The translations under genes and the position numbers were made by a program. From NCBI GenBank assembly GCA_013334755.1, contig JAAXWX010000005.1, forward strand, positions 1,860 to 65,239: a stretch of DNA of 63,380 bases. Direction: 5' to 3'. Shown one piece after another: positions 49,004-58,770 of the stretch (its first letter is position 1; each line of letters starts with the position of its first letter). The notes beneath the pieces are model-generated. The model saw only the letters and a program-made list of their open reading frames with translations, searched no databases and had not been told where the DNA came from. The DNA comes from Chlorobiaceae bacterium (GTDB lineage: Bacteria; Bacteroidota; Chlorobiia; Chlorobiales; Chlorobiaceae).

Positions 49004-50446
49004 ATGTTTCCTCTTGTATACGAAATCAATACCAGAATCTGGCTGAAGAAGCTGAGTAATGATCAAAACCATCAGGTTACGCTCATCAACATTCCTGATG
49101 AGGAATTCACCTTCTTTGCAAACTGCGGTTTTGACATCGTATGGCTTATGGGTGTATGGATGCCAAGTCAGTACAGCAAAGCAATTGCAACCGCGCATCC
49201 CGGCCTGCGCAGTTCATTCCTTGAGCATATTGCAATGGTTGAGCCTGTCGATATCGCTTCATCGCCATATTCCATTCCCTCATACACTGTCAATGAAGCA
49301 CTGGGCGGAAAAGAGGGACTTTTGGCTTTCCGCGAAAAGCTTAGTCGTTACGGCATCAAACTCATGCTCGACTTTGTACCGAACCACCTTGCCCTCGACA
49401 ACGAATACCTGCCGGAACATCCTGAGTTTTTTATTCCCGTGTCCAAAGCTGAACAGATGCAGGATCCAGGATCAGGCTTCGAGTATTCACGGGAAACATA
49501 CCTTGCATACGGCAAAGACCCATACTACGACCCATGGACTGATACCCTGCAGCTCAACTATGCAAGAAAAGAGACGCGCAACATGATGACTGAAAACCTT
49601 TGCAGGATCAGCGAACTCTGCGATGCCGTCAGATGCGATATGGCTATGCTGATTCTTAAAAGCGTTTTCAATACCACCTGGAGCAACCTTGGCGGTGCCA
49701 TGAAAGAAGAGTTCTGGCACAGCGCCATAACTGCAGTCAAGCGCCTTTATCCTGATTTTTTGTTCCTTGCCGAGTCTTACTGGAACAAAGAGTGGGAACT
49801 CCAGCAGCAGGGTTTTGACTTTACCTACGACAAACCCTTTTACGACTATATAAGCAGCTCCCCGGTCAATGTTGACAAGCTGGCAGGACACATGCAGGCC
49901 CAGTGGGAATATCAGAAACATCTCTGCAGGTTTCTCGAAAACCATGATGAACCAAGGGCAGCCGAAAAATTCGGCCTTAACAACAAAGCCGCAGCTCTGG
50001 TACTGCTGACTTCTCCCGGAATGCATCTTGTCCATCAGGACCAGATGGAGGGTTTCAGACAGAAAATTCCGGTACAGCTCGTACGGCAAGCACCTGAAGC
50101 ATGCAATATCGATTTGTCACGACTTTACAAAGAGCTCTTTTCGCTGCAGAAAAAAAAGGTCTTTCAGGAGGGTCAGATAGAACGACTTGAGCTGAATGCT
50201 GCAAACAACTCACACTGTTTCGGATTTCAACGGTTTACAGCAGAGGAGCATGCATTCGTTCTGGCTAATTTCAGTGCAACTGGTATTGCCATAGAATTCC
50301 AGCATCCTTCACTTGACCATATCTCCATTGAGAGACTGAATGTACTCAGTACAGCTTCTGAAAAGAAAACCAGCGATGTTCATTGTGCAGAAAACGTAAC
50401 GAGAGTGAACCTCTCTCCCCATGAAGGGATGGTCATAACCTGCTGA
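49004..50446 (+). CDS. GH13 alpha-amylase-family glycosidase
   Basis: 480 residues, no signal peptide, so cytoplasmic. TIM-barrel regions: VYEINTRIWL at the start, region I LMLDFVPNH, region II CDAVRCDMAML (nucleophile Asp), region III FLAESYW (acid/base Glu) and region IV FLENHDEPRA (transition-state Asp). All three catalytic acids are present. Acts on alpha-glucans or alpha-glucosides, for example glycogen turnover. The exact product is unclear. C-terminal beta domain with low similarity. Confidence 0.9.
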   Translation: MFPLVYEINTRIWLKKLSNDQNHQVTLINIPDEEFTFFANCGFDIVWLMGVWMPSQYSKAIATAHPGLRSSFLEHIAMVEPVDIASSPYSIPSYTVNEALGGKEGLLAFREKLSRYGIKLMLDFVPNHLALDNEYLPEHPEFFIPVSKAEQMQDPGSGFEYSRETYLAYGKDPYYDPWTDTLQLNYARKETRNMMTENLCRISELCDAVRCDMAMLILKSVFNTTWSNLGGAMKEEFWHSAITAVKRLYPDFLFLAESYWNKEWELQQQGFDFTYDKPFYDYISSSPVNVDKLAGHMQAQWEYQKHLCRFLENHDEPRAAEKFGLNNKAAALVLLTSPGMHLVHQDQMEGFRQKIPVQLVRQAPEACNIDLSRLYKELFSLQKKKVFQEGQIERLELNAANNSHCFGFQRFTAEEHAFVLANFSATGIAIEFQHPSLDHISIERLNVLSTASEKKTSDVHCAENVTRVNLSPHEGMVITC

Positions 50447-50536
50447 AGGGGAATAACCGCAACTCACAACTTGAAAAAGAGAGTCCCGCCAAGTCGGGAT
50501 AATCCTGCTTATGAACAATTATTGACTCATGATACC

Positions 50537-50962
50537 ATGCAAATCATTACACACACCATCAAAACAAAAACTTCAAGGCCAATTGAAATCATTGACATTA
50601 CCGCCGATGTCTCATCAGCGGTAATGTCATCAGGGCTTGACCGCGGGCAGATAACAGTTATAAGCCTTCATACAACAGCCTTTATCAACATCAATGAAAA
50701 AGAGGAGCGGCTCCTTGAAGATATGGAAATCTTTCTCAAGCGTTTTGCTCCGAAGGATGGCAACTACAGGCACAACCTCAACCCAATTGACGGGCGCGAC
50801 AACGCCCACTCCCATCTTCTCGGATTGTTTATGAACTCCTCTGAAACCATTCCTTTCGCGGGTGGAAAGATGCTGCTCGGACAATGGCAATCACTTTTTT
50901 TTATCGAACTTGATGGGCCACGCGAAGAGAGAAATATCCTCCTTCAGATTTCAGGTATGTAA
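50537..50962 (+). CDS. YjbQ/UPF0047 family protein (secondary thiamine-phosphate synthase-like)
   Basis: 141 residues from the ATG at 50537; an upstream TTG at 50471 would add 22 residues. Signature segments ISLHTTAFININEKEERLL, HNLNPIDGRDNAHSHLLGL and GQWQSLFFIELDGPREERN match UPF0047, whose bacterial members show weak thiamine-phosphate synthase activity. His residues in HTT and NAHSH are conserved. Biological role uncertain. dxs follows. Confidence 0.9.
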   Translation: MQIITHTIKTKTSRPIEIIDITADVSSAVMSSGLDRGQITVISLHTTAFININEKEERLLEDMEIFLKRFAPKDGNYRHNLNPIDGRDNAHSHLLGLFMNSSETIPFAGGKMLLGQWQSLFFIELDGPREERNILLQISGM

Positions 50963-51058
50963 AAGAAATACAAAAGCAAATTACATGCATGGAACCGGCA
51001 AGCTTCAAGCATGGTTAGAACTACAGAATATGCAAAGAAACAGAACTCGTTAAAAACT

Positions 51059-52990
51059 ATGCCTGAGTCCCTGCCAGTTACTATTACGCAGCAATCGACC
51101 CTGCTCTCTGCAATCCAATCACCTGACGATCTTAAAAAGCTCAGTATAGCTGAACTTCAGAACGTGGCAGATGAGTGCCGTAAAGAGGTCATAAAACTTG
51201 TATCCATTAATGGCGGTCATTTTGCCTCAAGCCTTGGTGTTGTGGAGTTGACTGTTGCATTGCACCACGTCTTCAGCACACCCGACGATACAATAATCTG
51301 GGATGTCGGACATCAGGCATATGTGCATAAAATCCTGACTGGAAGAAGGGAAAAGATGCAAACCAACCGGCAGTTCGGCGGACTCGCCGGTTTTCCAAAA
51401 AGAGCAGAAAGTGCCCATGATGCGTTCGGTGTCGGTCACGCCTCAACCTCCATATCCGCTGCAGCGGGAATCTCCGTGGCAAAAGAGCTTGCAGGAGGCA
51501 ATGAAAAGGTTATCGCCGTCATAGGGGATGGCAGCATGACCGGAGGCATGGCGTTCGAGGCCATGAACCATCTCGGTGATCTGAAAAGCGATGTTCTTGT
51601 CATCCTCAATGACAATCAGATGGCCATTTCGCCCAGTACCGGGGGGCTGAGACACCATCTTATCAACATATCCCTGAACAAAACCTATAACAAAGCCCGC
51701 AAATTGATATGGAAATCACTCTCGCTTTTCAACAATGAACTGGGTGACAAGGCAAAAAATGCCGTCAGAAAAATTGAAGATGGTGTCAAAGCCGCATTAA
51801 CACCAGGAGCATTTTTTGAAGCCCTTGGCTTGAGGTATTTTGGTCCGATTGATGGACACAACATGGAACAGCTTGTCAAGGCTCTTAAAGAGATGCAGGA
51901 ACTGCCTCACCCAAAACTGCTGCATGTTATCACAACAAAGGGAAAGGGATTCAAACCGGCTGAGGAGGATCAAAGCAAATGGCATGCACACAGCGGAGGT
52001 TTCGACACGACTACCGGAAAATTACTGAAAGCCGCAGAAAGCAAGGGTCCCCAAAAATATCAGGAGGTCTTTGGCGAGGCACTTGTTGAGCTTGCCCTTA
52101 AAGACACAAGAATCACAGCTATAACTGCCGCCATGCCAAGCGGAACTTCACTCGACCTTTTCCAGCACGCCCTGCCGAATCGTTTTTATGATGTCGGCAT
52201 AGCCGAACCTCACGCTGTCACGTTTGCTGCAGGTCTTGCAACTCAGGGATTCAAGCCTGTCTTTGCTGTTTATTCAACTTTTCTGCAGCGAGCTTACGAT
52301 CAGTTGATTCATGATGTGGCACTGCAGAACCTGCATGTTGTTTTTGCCATTGACCGGGCAGGACTTGTGGGTGAAGATGGTCCGACACACCACGGAGCAT
52401 TCGATCTTTCCTGGCTTCATGCCGTTCCCGGTCTTGTTATAATGGCTCCTGCTGATGAACAGGAACTTCGCGACATGCTCTATACTGCACTTTACGACCT
52501 GACTGGTCCGGTCGCAATCCGTTATCCGAGAGGCAATGGGAAGGGGATGGCCCTTCAGAAGAATTTCACTTCTCTACCCATCGGAAAAGCAAAGATTGTC
52601 AGAGAGGGCAACGGACTTGCACTGCTCTGTATGGGAACCATGACTGGAAAAGCTCTCGAAGTGGCGTCCATACTCGAAAAAGAGGGTATTGATGCCACCG
52701 TTGTCAACATGCGGTTCCTCAAACCGCTCGACACAAAAATTTTGGAAGAACTGGCCTCTCGTTCAACCCATTTTGCTGTTATTGAGGAAAACAGCACTAT
52801 CGGAGGACTTGGCAGCGCAGTTATCGACCACCTGAATACAAAAGGGCTGCACCGCCCTGTATTGAAAATCGCCCTTCCCGATGCATTCGTGACCCATGGA
52901 AACATGAATGACCTGTATAAAGAGATCGGTTTCGATACCCCGTCAATGGCTGAAAAAATAAGGAGGTTTTACAAGGAAGGCCACATGTGA
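51059..52990 (+). CDS. dxs: 1-deoxy-D-xylulose-5-phosphate synthase
   Basis: 643 residues from the ATG at 51059; an in-frame ATG at 51011 would add 16. First enzyme of the MEP pathway, feeding isoprenoids, quinones, carotenoids (crtB in this window) and the farnesyl/phytyl tails of bacteriochlorophyll. TPP site: VIGDGSMTGGMAFEAMNHLG. Pyrimidine domain: HAVTFAAGLATQG, and AIDRAGLVGEDGPTHHGAFD. ISLNKTYN and EENSTIGGLGSAV also fit. Its 3' end overlaps the convergent pgpA by 22 bases. Confidence 0.96.
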   Translation: MPESLPVTITQQSTLLSAIQSPDDLKKLSIAELQNVADECRKEVIKLVSINGGHFASSLGVVELTVALHHVFSTPDDTIIWDVGHQAYVHKILTGRREKMQTNRQFGGLAGFPKRAESAHDAFGVGHASTSISAAAGISVAKELAGGNEKVIAVIGDGSMTGGMAFEAMNHLGDLKSDVLVILNDNQMAISPSTGGLRHHLINISLNKTYNKARKLIWKSLSLFNNELGDKAKNAVRKIEDGVKAALTPGAFFEALGLRYFGPIDGHNMEQLVKALKEMQELPHPKLLHVITTKGKGFKPAEEDQSKWHAHSGGFDTTTGKLLKAAESKGPQKYQEVFGEALVELALKDTRITAITAAMPSGTSLDLFQHALPNRFYDVGIAEPHAVTFAAGLATQGFKPVFAVYSTFLQRAYDQLIHDVALQNLHVVFAIDRAGLVGEDGPTHHGAFDLSWLHAVPGLVIMAPADEQELRDMLYTALYDLTGPVAIRYPRGNGKGMALQKNFTSLPIGKAKIVREGNGLALLCMGTMTGKALEVASILEKEGIDATVVNMRFLKPLDTKILEELASRSTHFAVIEENSTIGGLGSAVIDHLNTKGLHRPVLKIALPDAFVTHGNMNDLYKEIGFDTPSMAEKIRRFYKEGHM

Positions 52991-53445
52991 AAAAGAGTAA
53001 GGATTACCAGTACAATCCTTGCGGAAAGATTGGCAAAAAAACCGGCAAGCAGATCGTCAATCATAATTCCCCAGCCTCCCGCCAAGCGCTGGGCCGCATC
53101 AACAGGTCCCGGTTTCGCTATATCAAAAAAGCGGAAAAAAGCCAGTGAGAGCAGCAGTGGCAGTATCCCTTCCGGCAGTGCGAGAAGAGCCAGCCACTGA
53201 CCCGCAAGCTCATCAATGGTGACAATTGAAGGATCATTGCCATAATGCTCCTCCATAAGCCCGCCAGCCCAGATACCGGCAGCACTGCAAAGCACAACAA
53301 GGGATAACAGCAGTAACGGATTGTGGAGAGCCGGAATAAAAAAATAGCACAGAACAGCGACAATACTCGTAAACGTTCCTGGTGCAAAAGGGAAATAACC
53401 GATTCCGAAGCAGGTTGAGATAATTTTGGCCGTAAGAAGCTTCAT
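52969..53445 (-). CDS. pgpA: Phosphatidylglycerophosphatase A
   Basis: 158 residues, membrane protein. ISTCFGIGYFPFAPGTFTSI and VTIDELAGQWLALLALP are PgpA hallmarks, with FFRFFDIAKPGPVDAAQRLAGGWGIMIDDLLAG (Asp-rich catalytic loop). Removes phosphate from phosphatidylglycerophosphate to make phosphatidylglycerol. It starts 4 bases after pgsA, giving the natural two-step pair. It overlaps the 3' end of dxs. Confidence 0.94.
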   Translation of the reverse strand: MKLLTAKIISTCFGIGYFPFAPGTFTSIVAVLCYFFIPALHNPLLLLSLVVLCSAAGIWAGGLMEEHYGNDPSIVTIDELAGQWLALLALPEGILPLLLSLAFFRFFDIAKPGPVDAAQRLAGGWGIMIDDLLAGFFANLSARIVLVILTLFHMWPSL

Positions 53446-53449
53446 GCTT

Positions 53450-54070
53450 TCAGCGGCCCTGAAGATTATTCTGAAAATAAATTTTCCAGTTACTCACCAG
53501 ATAGGATATACCAGTATAGACGGTAAAAACAGTTACCACGAGCATGATGGAGTTCAGATATCCTGACACAAGAAAACGGCTGATCATTTCCGCAACACTT
53601 TTTCCGGAAAACACAGCTTCTTTCATCAACATCAGCACCATGATGAGATAAACAAAAAGATTCTGTACCAGGGTTTTGTACTTCGCTTCAACACTTGTCA
53701 CGACCGGCCTGTTTTTGTATTCAGCATATACTCTCAACGCAGTAACAATAACATCCCTGACAACAACCAGAACCACCATCCAGAGAACAAGGTAACCCAT
53801 CCAGACATAGAGCAGAAAAGCTGCTGTAATCAGCAATTTATCGGCAAGAGGATCGAGAAAAGCGCCAAGACGAGTCTCAACCCCATATTTCCTTGCATGA
53901 TAACCGTCATAAATATCGGTAAGAGATGCCAAAGCAAAAACAAGAACGCCAAACAGCTTGAACCAGGGATCAGCCTGCAACAGCAGCCAGACAAAAACCG
54001 GAACGAGCAGAATCCTCAATGCGGTCAACTGGTTTGGTATTGTCAGATATTCCTGATACTCTTCTTTCAA
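53450..54070 (-). CDS. pgsA: CDP-diacylglycerol--glycerol-3-phosphate 3-phosphatidyltransferase
   Basis: 206 residues, multi-pass membrane enzyme. The CDP-alcohol phosphotransferase motif is exact: DGYHAR-x8-GAFLDPLAD (DG-x2-AR-x8-G-x3-D-x3-D). Makes phosphatidylglycerophosphate, which pgpA downstream dephosphorylates. The start is a TTG at 54070, since no ATG gives the N-terminal helix (IPNQLTALRILLVPVFVWLL). Confidence 0.92.
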   Translation of the reverse strand: MKEEYQEYLTIPNQLTALRILLVPVFVWLLLQADPWFKLFGVLVFALASLTDIYDGYHARKYGVETRLGAFLDPLADKLLITAAFLLYVWMGYLVLWMVVLVVVRDVIVTALRVYAEYKNRPVVTSVEAKYKTLVQNLFVYLIMVLMLMKEAVFSGKSVAEMISRFLVSGYLNSIMLVVTVFTVYTGISYLVSNWKIYFQNNLQGR

Positions 54071-54108
54071 ATCCTGCAGGATTATATGGTTTCATTATTA
54101 AAAGCCGG

Positions 54109-54140
54109 AAAAGGGCGCAAAAACATTTGCTCCCCCCTTT
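54109..54140 (-). terminator. Possible terminator downstream of mutS2
   Basis: On the minus strand an imperfect stem (GGG...GCAAA pairing with TTTGC...CCC across a short loop) is followed by TTTT. It lies 70 bases after the mutS2 stop and before pgsA. The stem has internal mismatches, so this is a moderate call. Confidence 0.35.
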
Positions 54141-54209
54141 CGGTGCAAGATACGGTATTGAAAACTGTTTTTCAATGCCTCCGACAGGTCAGAGATTGAA
54201 AAATTGCTT

Positions 54210-56591
54210 TTACTCCAACTCGACAATCGTCACTCCGGCTCCACCTTCACCCCACTCCCCCAGTCGAAAACTTTTGACAGCCTTGTGCTGCTGAAGAAAC
54301 TCAGCTGTTCTCTGCCGGAGTGACCCGGTACCTTTGCCATGAAGGATCATCGCTGAATGAATGCGGTTAAGGCTCATCGTATCAATAAACCGTTCTATTT
54401 TCATGATAGCCTCATCACCGCTCAGCCCCCGTAAATCAAGCTTTGTTGACTCAACGCCTGAGGCTATGGCCGACCAGTTGCTTTTTTGCTGCCGGGGTTC
54501 GGGTTCTTTGATAATTTTTTTAGCCTGGGTTTTTGAAGTTTTTTCAAGGTTTTTCAGTGATGTCGTCAACCGAAAATTTCCGCACCGTACAACCACACTC
54601 TCCATGTTGACACTCTCAACCTCTCCGGAGGTGCTGGTATCAAGTATCCTGACAAGATCGCCCTCTCGAATGGTTCGATCAACCAGATTCACTACTTCAG
54701 CTTTGGCCAGCAGAACGGACTCACTCTTTTCAGCATCCTGCTTTTTCAGTCCAAGTTTGTTGCGGGCATCCTGCACCTTTTTTGCATCAGCAGGTGCACT
54801 TTTAACCTCCTGAACAATCTCTTTGATCTCCTTTCGGGCATGTTCCAACTCTTTCTGAAGCTCTCTTGATGCGCCAAGTTTCAGTTCCCTGCGCTTCCGC
54901 TCCATCCCGGCCTCCTCACGACGAAGAGCAAGCTCCCGTGCCGCAAAATCCGCCTTTTCAGCTTCCAGCTGCTGCTTCAGCGTACGGTTCTCCTCAAACA
55001 GACGACTCAGATCATCAAGCATGCGATCAAGTCCGATGCGCTCATGCTGCATAAATCCCGAGGCCCGCTCAACCATTTTCACAGGGAAACCCATCCGCTT
55101 CATCATGGCAAAAGCAAAGCTGTTACCTGGCAGCCCCTTGGCAAAGCGGAAGGTCGGCACGAGACCAGCCCTGTCAAATTCCATAGCACCGTTGACCACT
55201 CCATCCCGTTCATGAGCATATGCTTTCAAATCACCAAGATGGGTAGTCACAATGGTTTTCGTCCCGCGATTGAGCAGTTCTTCCATCACCGCCCGGGCAA
55301 TCGCCCCACCCTCTTCAACATCAGTACCGGCACAAAGTTCATCAATGAGCACCAGATCGCGGCTCCCCGCAACATCAAGGATGGTTCTGATGGCACCGAG
55401 ATGGGAACTGAAGGTGGAGAGATCATTCTCAATAGACTGATCATCGCCAATCTCAATAAAGATATCGCTGAAAAGGGGAAAGACCGAGCTCTCACTGCAT
55501 GGCAGAAGATAACCATGAACCAGCATGCAGCAAAGCAGACCTGCCGTCTTCATCGCTACTGATTTACCTCCGGCATTTGGACCGGAAATCACCAGCACCC
55601 GCTCATGCTCATCAAGATCAAGATCAAGAGGCCTGACCTCCTTGTGATGATGCGAAATCAGCAGCCAGGGATGGAAGCCCTTGACAATGCGAAGCGACTG
55701 ACCTGCTGTAATTCCAGGGAGCACAGAACCGGTTTCAACTGCAAACCGTGCCCGTGCATACAAAGCATCAAACTCACCAAGAAGATTTTCATTATACCTC
55801 AGATTTTCAAGCTCAGGCCGTATTTCATCCGACATCTCTTTCAGAATACGCTCAATCTCCCTTCGTTCGCTGATTTCCAGATCCTGAATCCTGTTGCTGA
55901 TCTCAAGGGTCTCCGCCGGCTCGATAAAGACCGTCTGCCCGCTCCCGGAATAATCCTGAATATACCCGGCAATCTTGTATTTGTATTCCACCCTCAAACC
56001 AAGCGTCAGACGCCCGTTCTTGATGGCAATCGTATCCTCCATCAGCCAGCCGCTCTCCTGACATCGCCTGAGAAGACGCTCCATTTTCCGTCGAATCAGC
56101 TCACGGCTGGCGCCGAGCTCTCGCCGGAGCATCAAAAGCGCCTCGCTTGCTGTATCCCTCACCCTCGACTGCTCATCGATAATTCTGCGGATCGAGGTTT
56201 GAAGACTTTTTTCAAGCCAGAGTCTGATAGTAAACTCATTCAGCAGGGGATAAACCTCTCGGTTCAGAAACATGAATTTGCGCAACTGTACCGATGAAAA
56301 GAGGAGATGATGAATGTCCTGCAACTCTTCAGGCTCAAGATAACTTTCAAGAATCTCAAGTTTTTTCAGCAGCGGGCGCGTATCGGGTAAAAAAGAAAAC
56401 GGAAGGGCAATCCCCTCCTGAAGAAGATTCCTTAATTCAAGCACCGTTTCCAGTTCAGCCACAAGCGCTTCCCTCTCCACCTGAGGCATAGCCTCCAAAA
56501 GCCTGTCGTGCCCCATCGCTGAGAGGCAGAATTGCGCTGCATAGTTGGCAACTTTATCGAATTCGAGTTTTTTTAAACTGACAATGTTCAT
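54210..56591 (-). CDS. mutS2: MutS2 endonuclease/ribosome-rescue ATPase with Smr domain
   Basis: 793 residues from the ATG at 56591; a TTG two codons upstream is less likely. Core ATPase: Walker A VISGPNAGGKSVAMKTAGLL, ELCAGTD and VTTHLGDLKAYAH. Central coiled coil around residues 515-630, KOW-like segment IREGDLVRILDTST, then the C-terminal Smr nuclease domain with LDLRGLSGDEA and ILHGKGTGSLR. MutS2 suppresses recombination or splits collided ribosomes. Followed by pgsA after 139 bases. Confidence 0.94.
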   Translation of the reverse strand: MNIVSLKKLEFDKVANYAAQFCLSAMGHDRLLEAMPQVEREALVAELETVLELRNLLQEGIALPFSFLPDTRPLLKKLEILESYLEPEELQDIHHLLFSSVQLRKFMFLNREVYPLLNEFTIRLWLEKSLQTSIRRIIDEQSRVRDTASEALLMLRRELGASRELIRRKMERLLRRCQESGWLMEDTIAIKNGRLTLGLRVEYKYKIAGYIQDYSGSGQTVFIEPAETLEISNRIQDLEISERREIERILKEMSDEIRPELENLRYNENLLGEFDALYARARFAVETGSVLPGITAGQSLRIVKGFHPWLLISHHHKEVRPLDLDLDEHERVLVISGPNAGGKSVAMKTAGLLCCMLVHGYLLPCSESSVFPLFSDIFIEIGDDQSIENDLSTFSSHLGAIRTILDVAGSRDLVLIDELCAGTDVEEGGAIARAVMEELLNRGTKTIVTTHLGDLKAYAHERDGVVNGAMEFDRAGLVPTFRFAKGLPGNSFAFAMMKRMGFPVKMVERASGFMQHERIGLDRMLDDLSRLFEENRTLKQQLEAEKADFAARELALRREEAGMERKRRELKLGASRELQKELEHARKEIKEIVQEVKSAPADAKKVQDARNKLGLKKQDAEKSESVLLAKAEVVNLVDRTIREGDLVRILDTSTSGEVESVNMESVVVRCGNFRLTTSLKNLEKTSKTQAKKIIKEPEPRQQKSNWSAIASGVESTKLDLRGLSGDEAIMKIERFIDTMSLNRIHSAMILHGKGTGSLRQRTAEFLQQHKAVKSFRLGEWGEGGAGVTIVELE

Positions 56592-57348
56592 GAACAACTA
56601 TTTTTTATAAGCTATTACCGCACCGTCACATCACATATAAGAGAACAGCTTCTCTTCATCAGCATATGTTTCAAAGCCAACTTAGCAAAATTCCGAAAAG
56701 TTTGGCCAGTTTTGCTATAAAAAACCAGGGATGAACGTACCAGTATCATCCTTAAATAAATCCAGGTTCAAAGAGATATTGCTTGAAAAAAAGATAAAAC
56801 GATCAGTGGAGCAAATATTAATACAAGCGAATAAGTAATGCATAGCAGATCGCTATACTGTAGTATTAGGTGGCTGTGAGTCAAAAGTTGAAAAAAAGAA
56901 CAAAATGCCACGATCCGTTACACTTTACAGGTCCGTCATCAAAGCGAAAACCTGCCGCATTATTAATTATTACTTTGCCTGGATTTTCTAATGAGTTTAC
57001 CGTTCACCGCAGAGGAATTCGTATCGATCTCAGGCTCATGATTGTTAGCAATATTTTGACGACGATAGGCAACGTCCTTCACGAACAAGCAAGAAATTAA
57101 ATTTACTGGGGAATTGACAAGGCTGGAAATGAATCTCTACTGTTAATCCTGCTGTATATTTACAGTTTTATTCATTTTATCATTTTTTCATTACTTTCGT
57201 CCTGGAAACAAAATTTTCTCGGGCAAATCGAGAAATTGTCGTTGATCCCAAAAATATCAGACTGCAAGGCAAACTGAGCTTAATATATATCTGTTGAAAC
57301 GCCCTTGCATAACGTTGTAAAAAGCATTTTTTGATTATTTCCCATTTT
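56592..57348. other. 757-base divergent intergenic region without a clear gene
   Basis: The longest gap in the window, AT-rich, between divergent mutS2 and pdxJ. A 76-codon frame (GTG at 56870) and a short ATG frame near 56990 beginning MSLPFTAEEFVS are the only candidates; neither is convincing. A TTGACA at 57114 is a possible -35 box far upstream of pdxJ. No tRNA, IS end or large repeat seen. Confidence 0.45.
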
Positions 57349-58059
57349 ATGAGATTAGCTGTTAATATTGATCATATTGCCACCCTGCGGAACGCCAGGG
57401 GCGAAAAGGAACCTGATCCGGTTGTTGCTGCCCTGCTTGCTGAAAAAAGCGGTGCGGCAGGCATTGTCTGCCACCTTCGTGAAGACCGCCGTCATATAAA
57501 AGACCATGATCTTGCAAGACTCCGCCAGGCTGTTACTACCAAGCTGGATCTTGAAATGGCCATGACCGGGGAGTTGCAGCAGATTGCCCTGAAAACAAGG
57601 CCTGAGCTCATCACCCTTGTGCCGGAAAAAAGGGAGGAGCTAACCACCGAGGGAGGATTTGACATTGCCCGCCACTATTCGGTACTGACAGAATATCTGA
57701 AACCGTTCAACGCTGAAGGAATTGAAGTCAGCCTCTTTATAGAACCGGAAAAAAAGGCTATCGACCTCGCGGCACGGGCAGGTGCCGATCTTGTTGAGCT
57801 TCACACAGGAGTTTACTCGCAAAAAAAGCTTGATGATGATAAAGCACTGGAATTGAAAAGAATTCGTGAGGCCGCAGTTTACGCCAGAAGCCTTGGACTC
57901 AAGGTGGTCGCAGGACATGGACTCAACTACCTTAACATATCTCCATTTAAAAATATACCGGAGATTGAGGAAGTCAGCATCGGTCATGCCATTATTGCCC
58001 GTGCCGTTCTGACCGGGCTTGAAGAGGCGGTCAGGGAGATGCTCCGTATCATTCAATAG
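57349..58059 (+). CDS. pdxJ: Pyridoxine 5'-phosphate synthase
   Basis: 236 residues from the ATG at 57349 (the typical [18 protein letters not shown] start, given here as its key [14 protein letters not shown]). Condenses 1-deoxyxylulose-5-phosphate with 3-amino-1-hydroxyacetone phosphate. Its substrate is made by dxs in this window, though the genes are not linked. Other motifs: [48 protein letters not shown] and [11 protein letters not shown]. It is followed 6 bases later by the ITPase gene. Confidence 0.96.
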   Translation: MRLAVNIDHIATLRNARGEKEPDPVVAALLAEKSGAAGIVCHLREDRRHIKDHDLARLRQAVTTKLDLEMAMTGELQQIALKTRPELITLVPEKREELTTEGGFDIARHYSVLTEYLKPFNAEGIEVSLFIEPEKKAIDLAARAGADLVELHTGVYSQKKLDDDKALELKRIREAAVYARSLGLKVVAGHGLNYLNISPFKNIPEIEEVSIGHAIIARAVLTGLEEAVREMLRIIQ

Positions 58060-58065
58060 CACCCC

Positions 58066-58770
58066 ATGCCAGCAACTACCGACAACCGCCTTACCATCAT
58101 CCTTGCAACCTCCAACCGGGACAAGGTAAAAGAGCTCCGTCCGCTGCTTGAGAATATTTCTTCAGATATTACGGTGCATTCGCTCAATGAGATTGGTGTA
58201 AACGTCGAGATTGAAGAAACGGAAGCAACACTCGAGGGAAATGCCCTGCTCAAGGCAAGGGCTATTTTCAACCTTCTCTCTGAACGGTTCCCCTTCCTGA
58301 TTGCGCTGGCAGATGATACAGGTCTGGAGGTAGATGCGCTGAATGGAGCCCCTGGCGTATATTCAGCACGATTTGCCCCTATGCCTGATGGCCTTACTCC
58401 GGCTTATAAAGATAACGTTCTTCATCTGTTGCGCAGCATGAAAGGAATTGCCAACCGGGAGGCCCGCTTCAGAACCGTTGTAGCACTGAAAGGTGTTCTG
58501 CCTTCATCAGCAGGATGCTTCGAGTTTGAGCACACTGCGGAAGGAGTTGTTCCAGGCAGTATAACGCTTGAAGAACAGGGAAATGCCGGATTTGGTTATG
58601 ATCCGCTCTTTCTGGTGCACTCTACCGGAAAAACCTATGCTGAAATGAGCATGGAAGAAAAAAACAGACTCAGTCACCGCTCCCTTGCTGTTCAGCATGC
58701 CATAGACTACCTTAAGACTCTGCTTCAGCAGATAAGCACTTTATCCAACGATACCAAAACACATCCATGA
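58066..58770 (+). CDS. rdgB: dITP/XTP pyrophosphatase, RdgB/HAM1 family
   Basis: 234 residues; removes ITP, dITP and XTP from nucleotide pools. LATSNRDKVKELRPLL at the start, EGNALLKARA, ALADDTGLEVDALNGAPGVYSARFA and a C-terminal GFGYDPLFLV all match. It lies 6 bases after pdxJ and overlaps uppP by 4 bases (ATGA), forming a tight operon. Confidence 0.95.
   Translation: MPATTDNRLTIILATSNRDKVKELRPLLENISSDITVHSLNEIGVNVEIEETEATLEGNALLKARAIFNLLSERFPFLIALADDTGLEVDALNGAPGVYSARFAPMPDGLTPAYKDNVLHLLRSMKGIANREARFRTVVALKGVLPSSAGCFEFEHTAEGVVPGSITLEEQGNAGFGYDPLFLVHSTGKTYAEMSMEEKNRLSHRSLAVQHAIDYLKTLLQQISTLSNDTKTHP

Noticed and set aside
50484-50499. TCCCG...CGGGA stem after the amylase
   Set aside because: Only five pairs and no T-tract; insufficient for a terminator.
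56870-57100. 76-codon frame starting GTG
   Set aside because: Low-complexity translation, no ribosome site, no family recognised.
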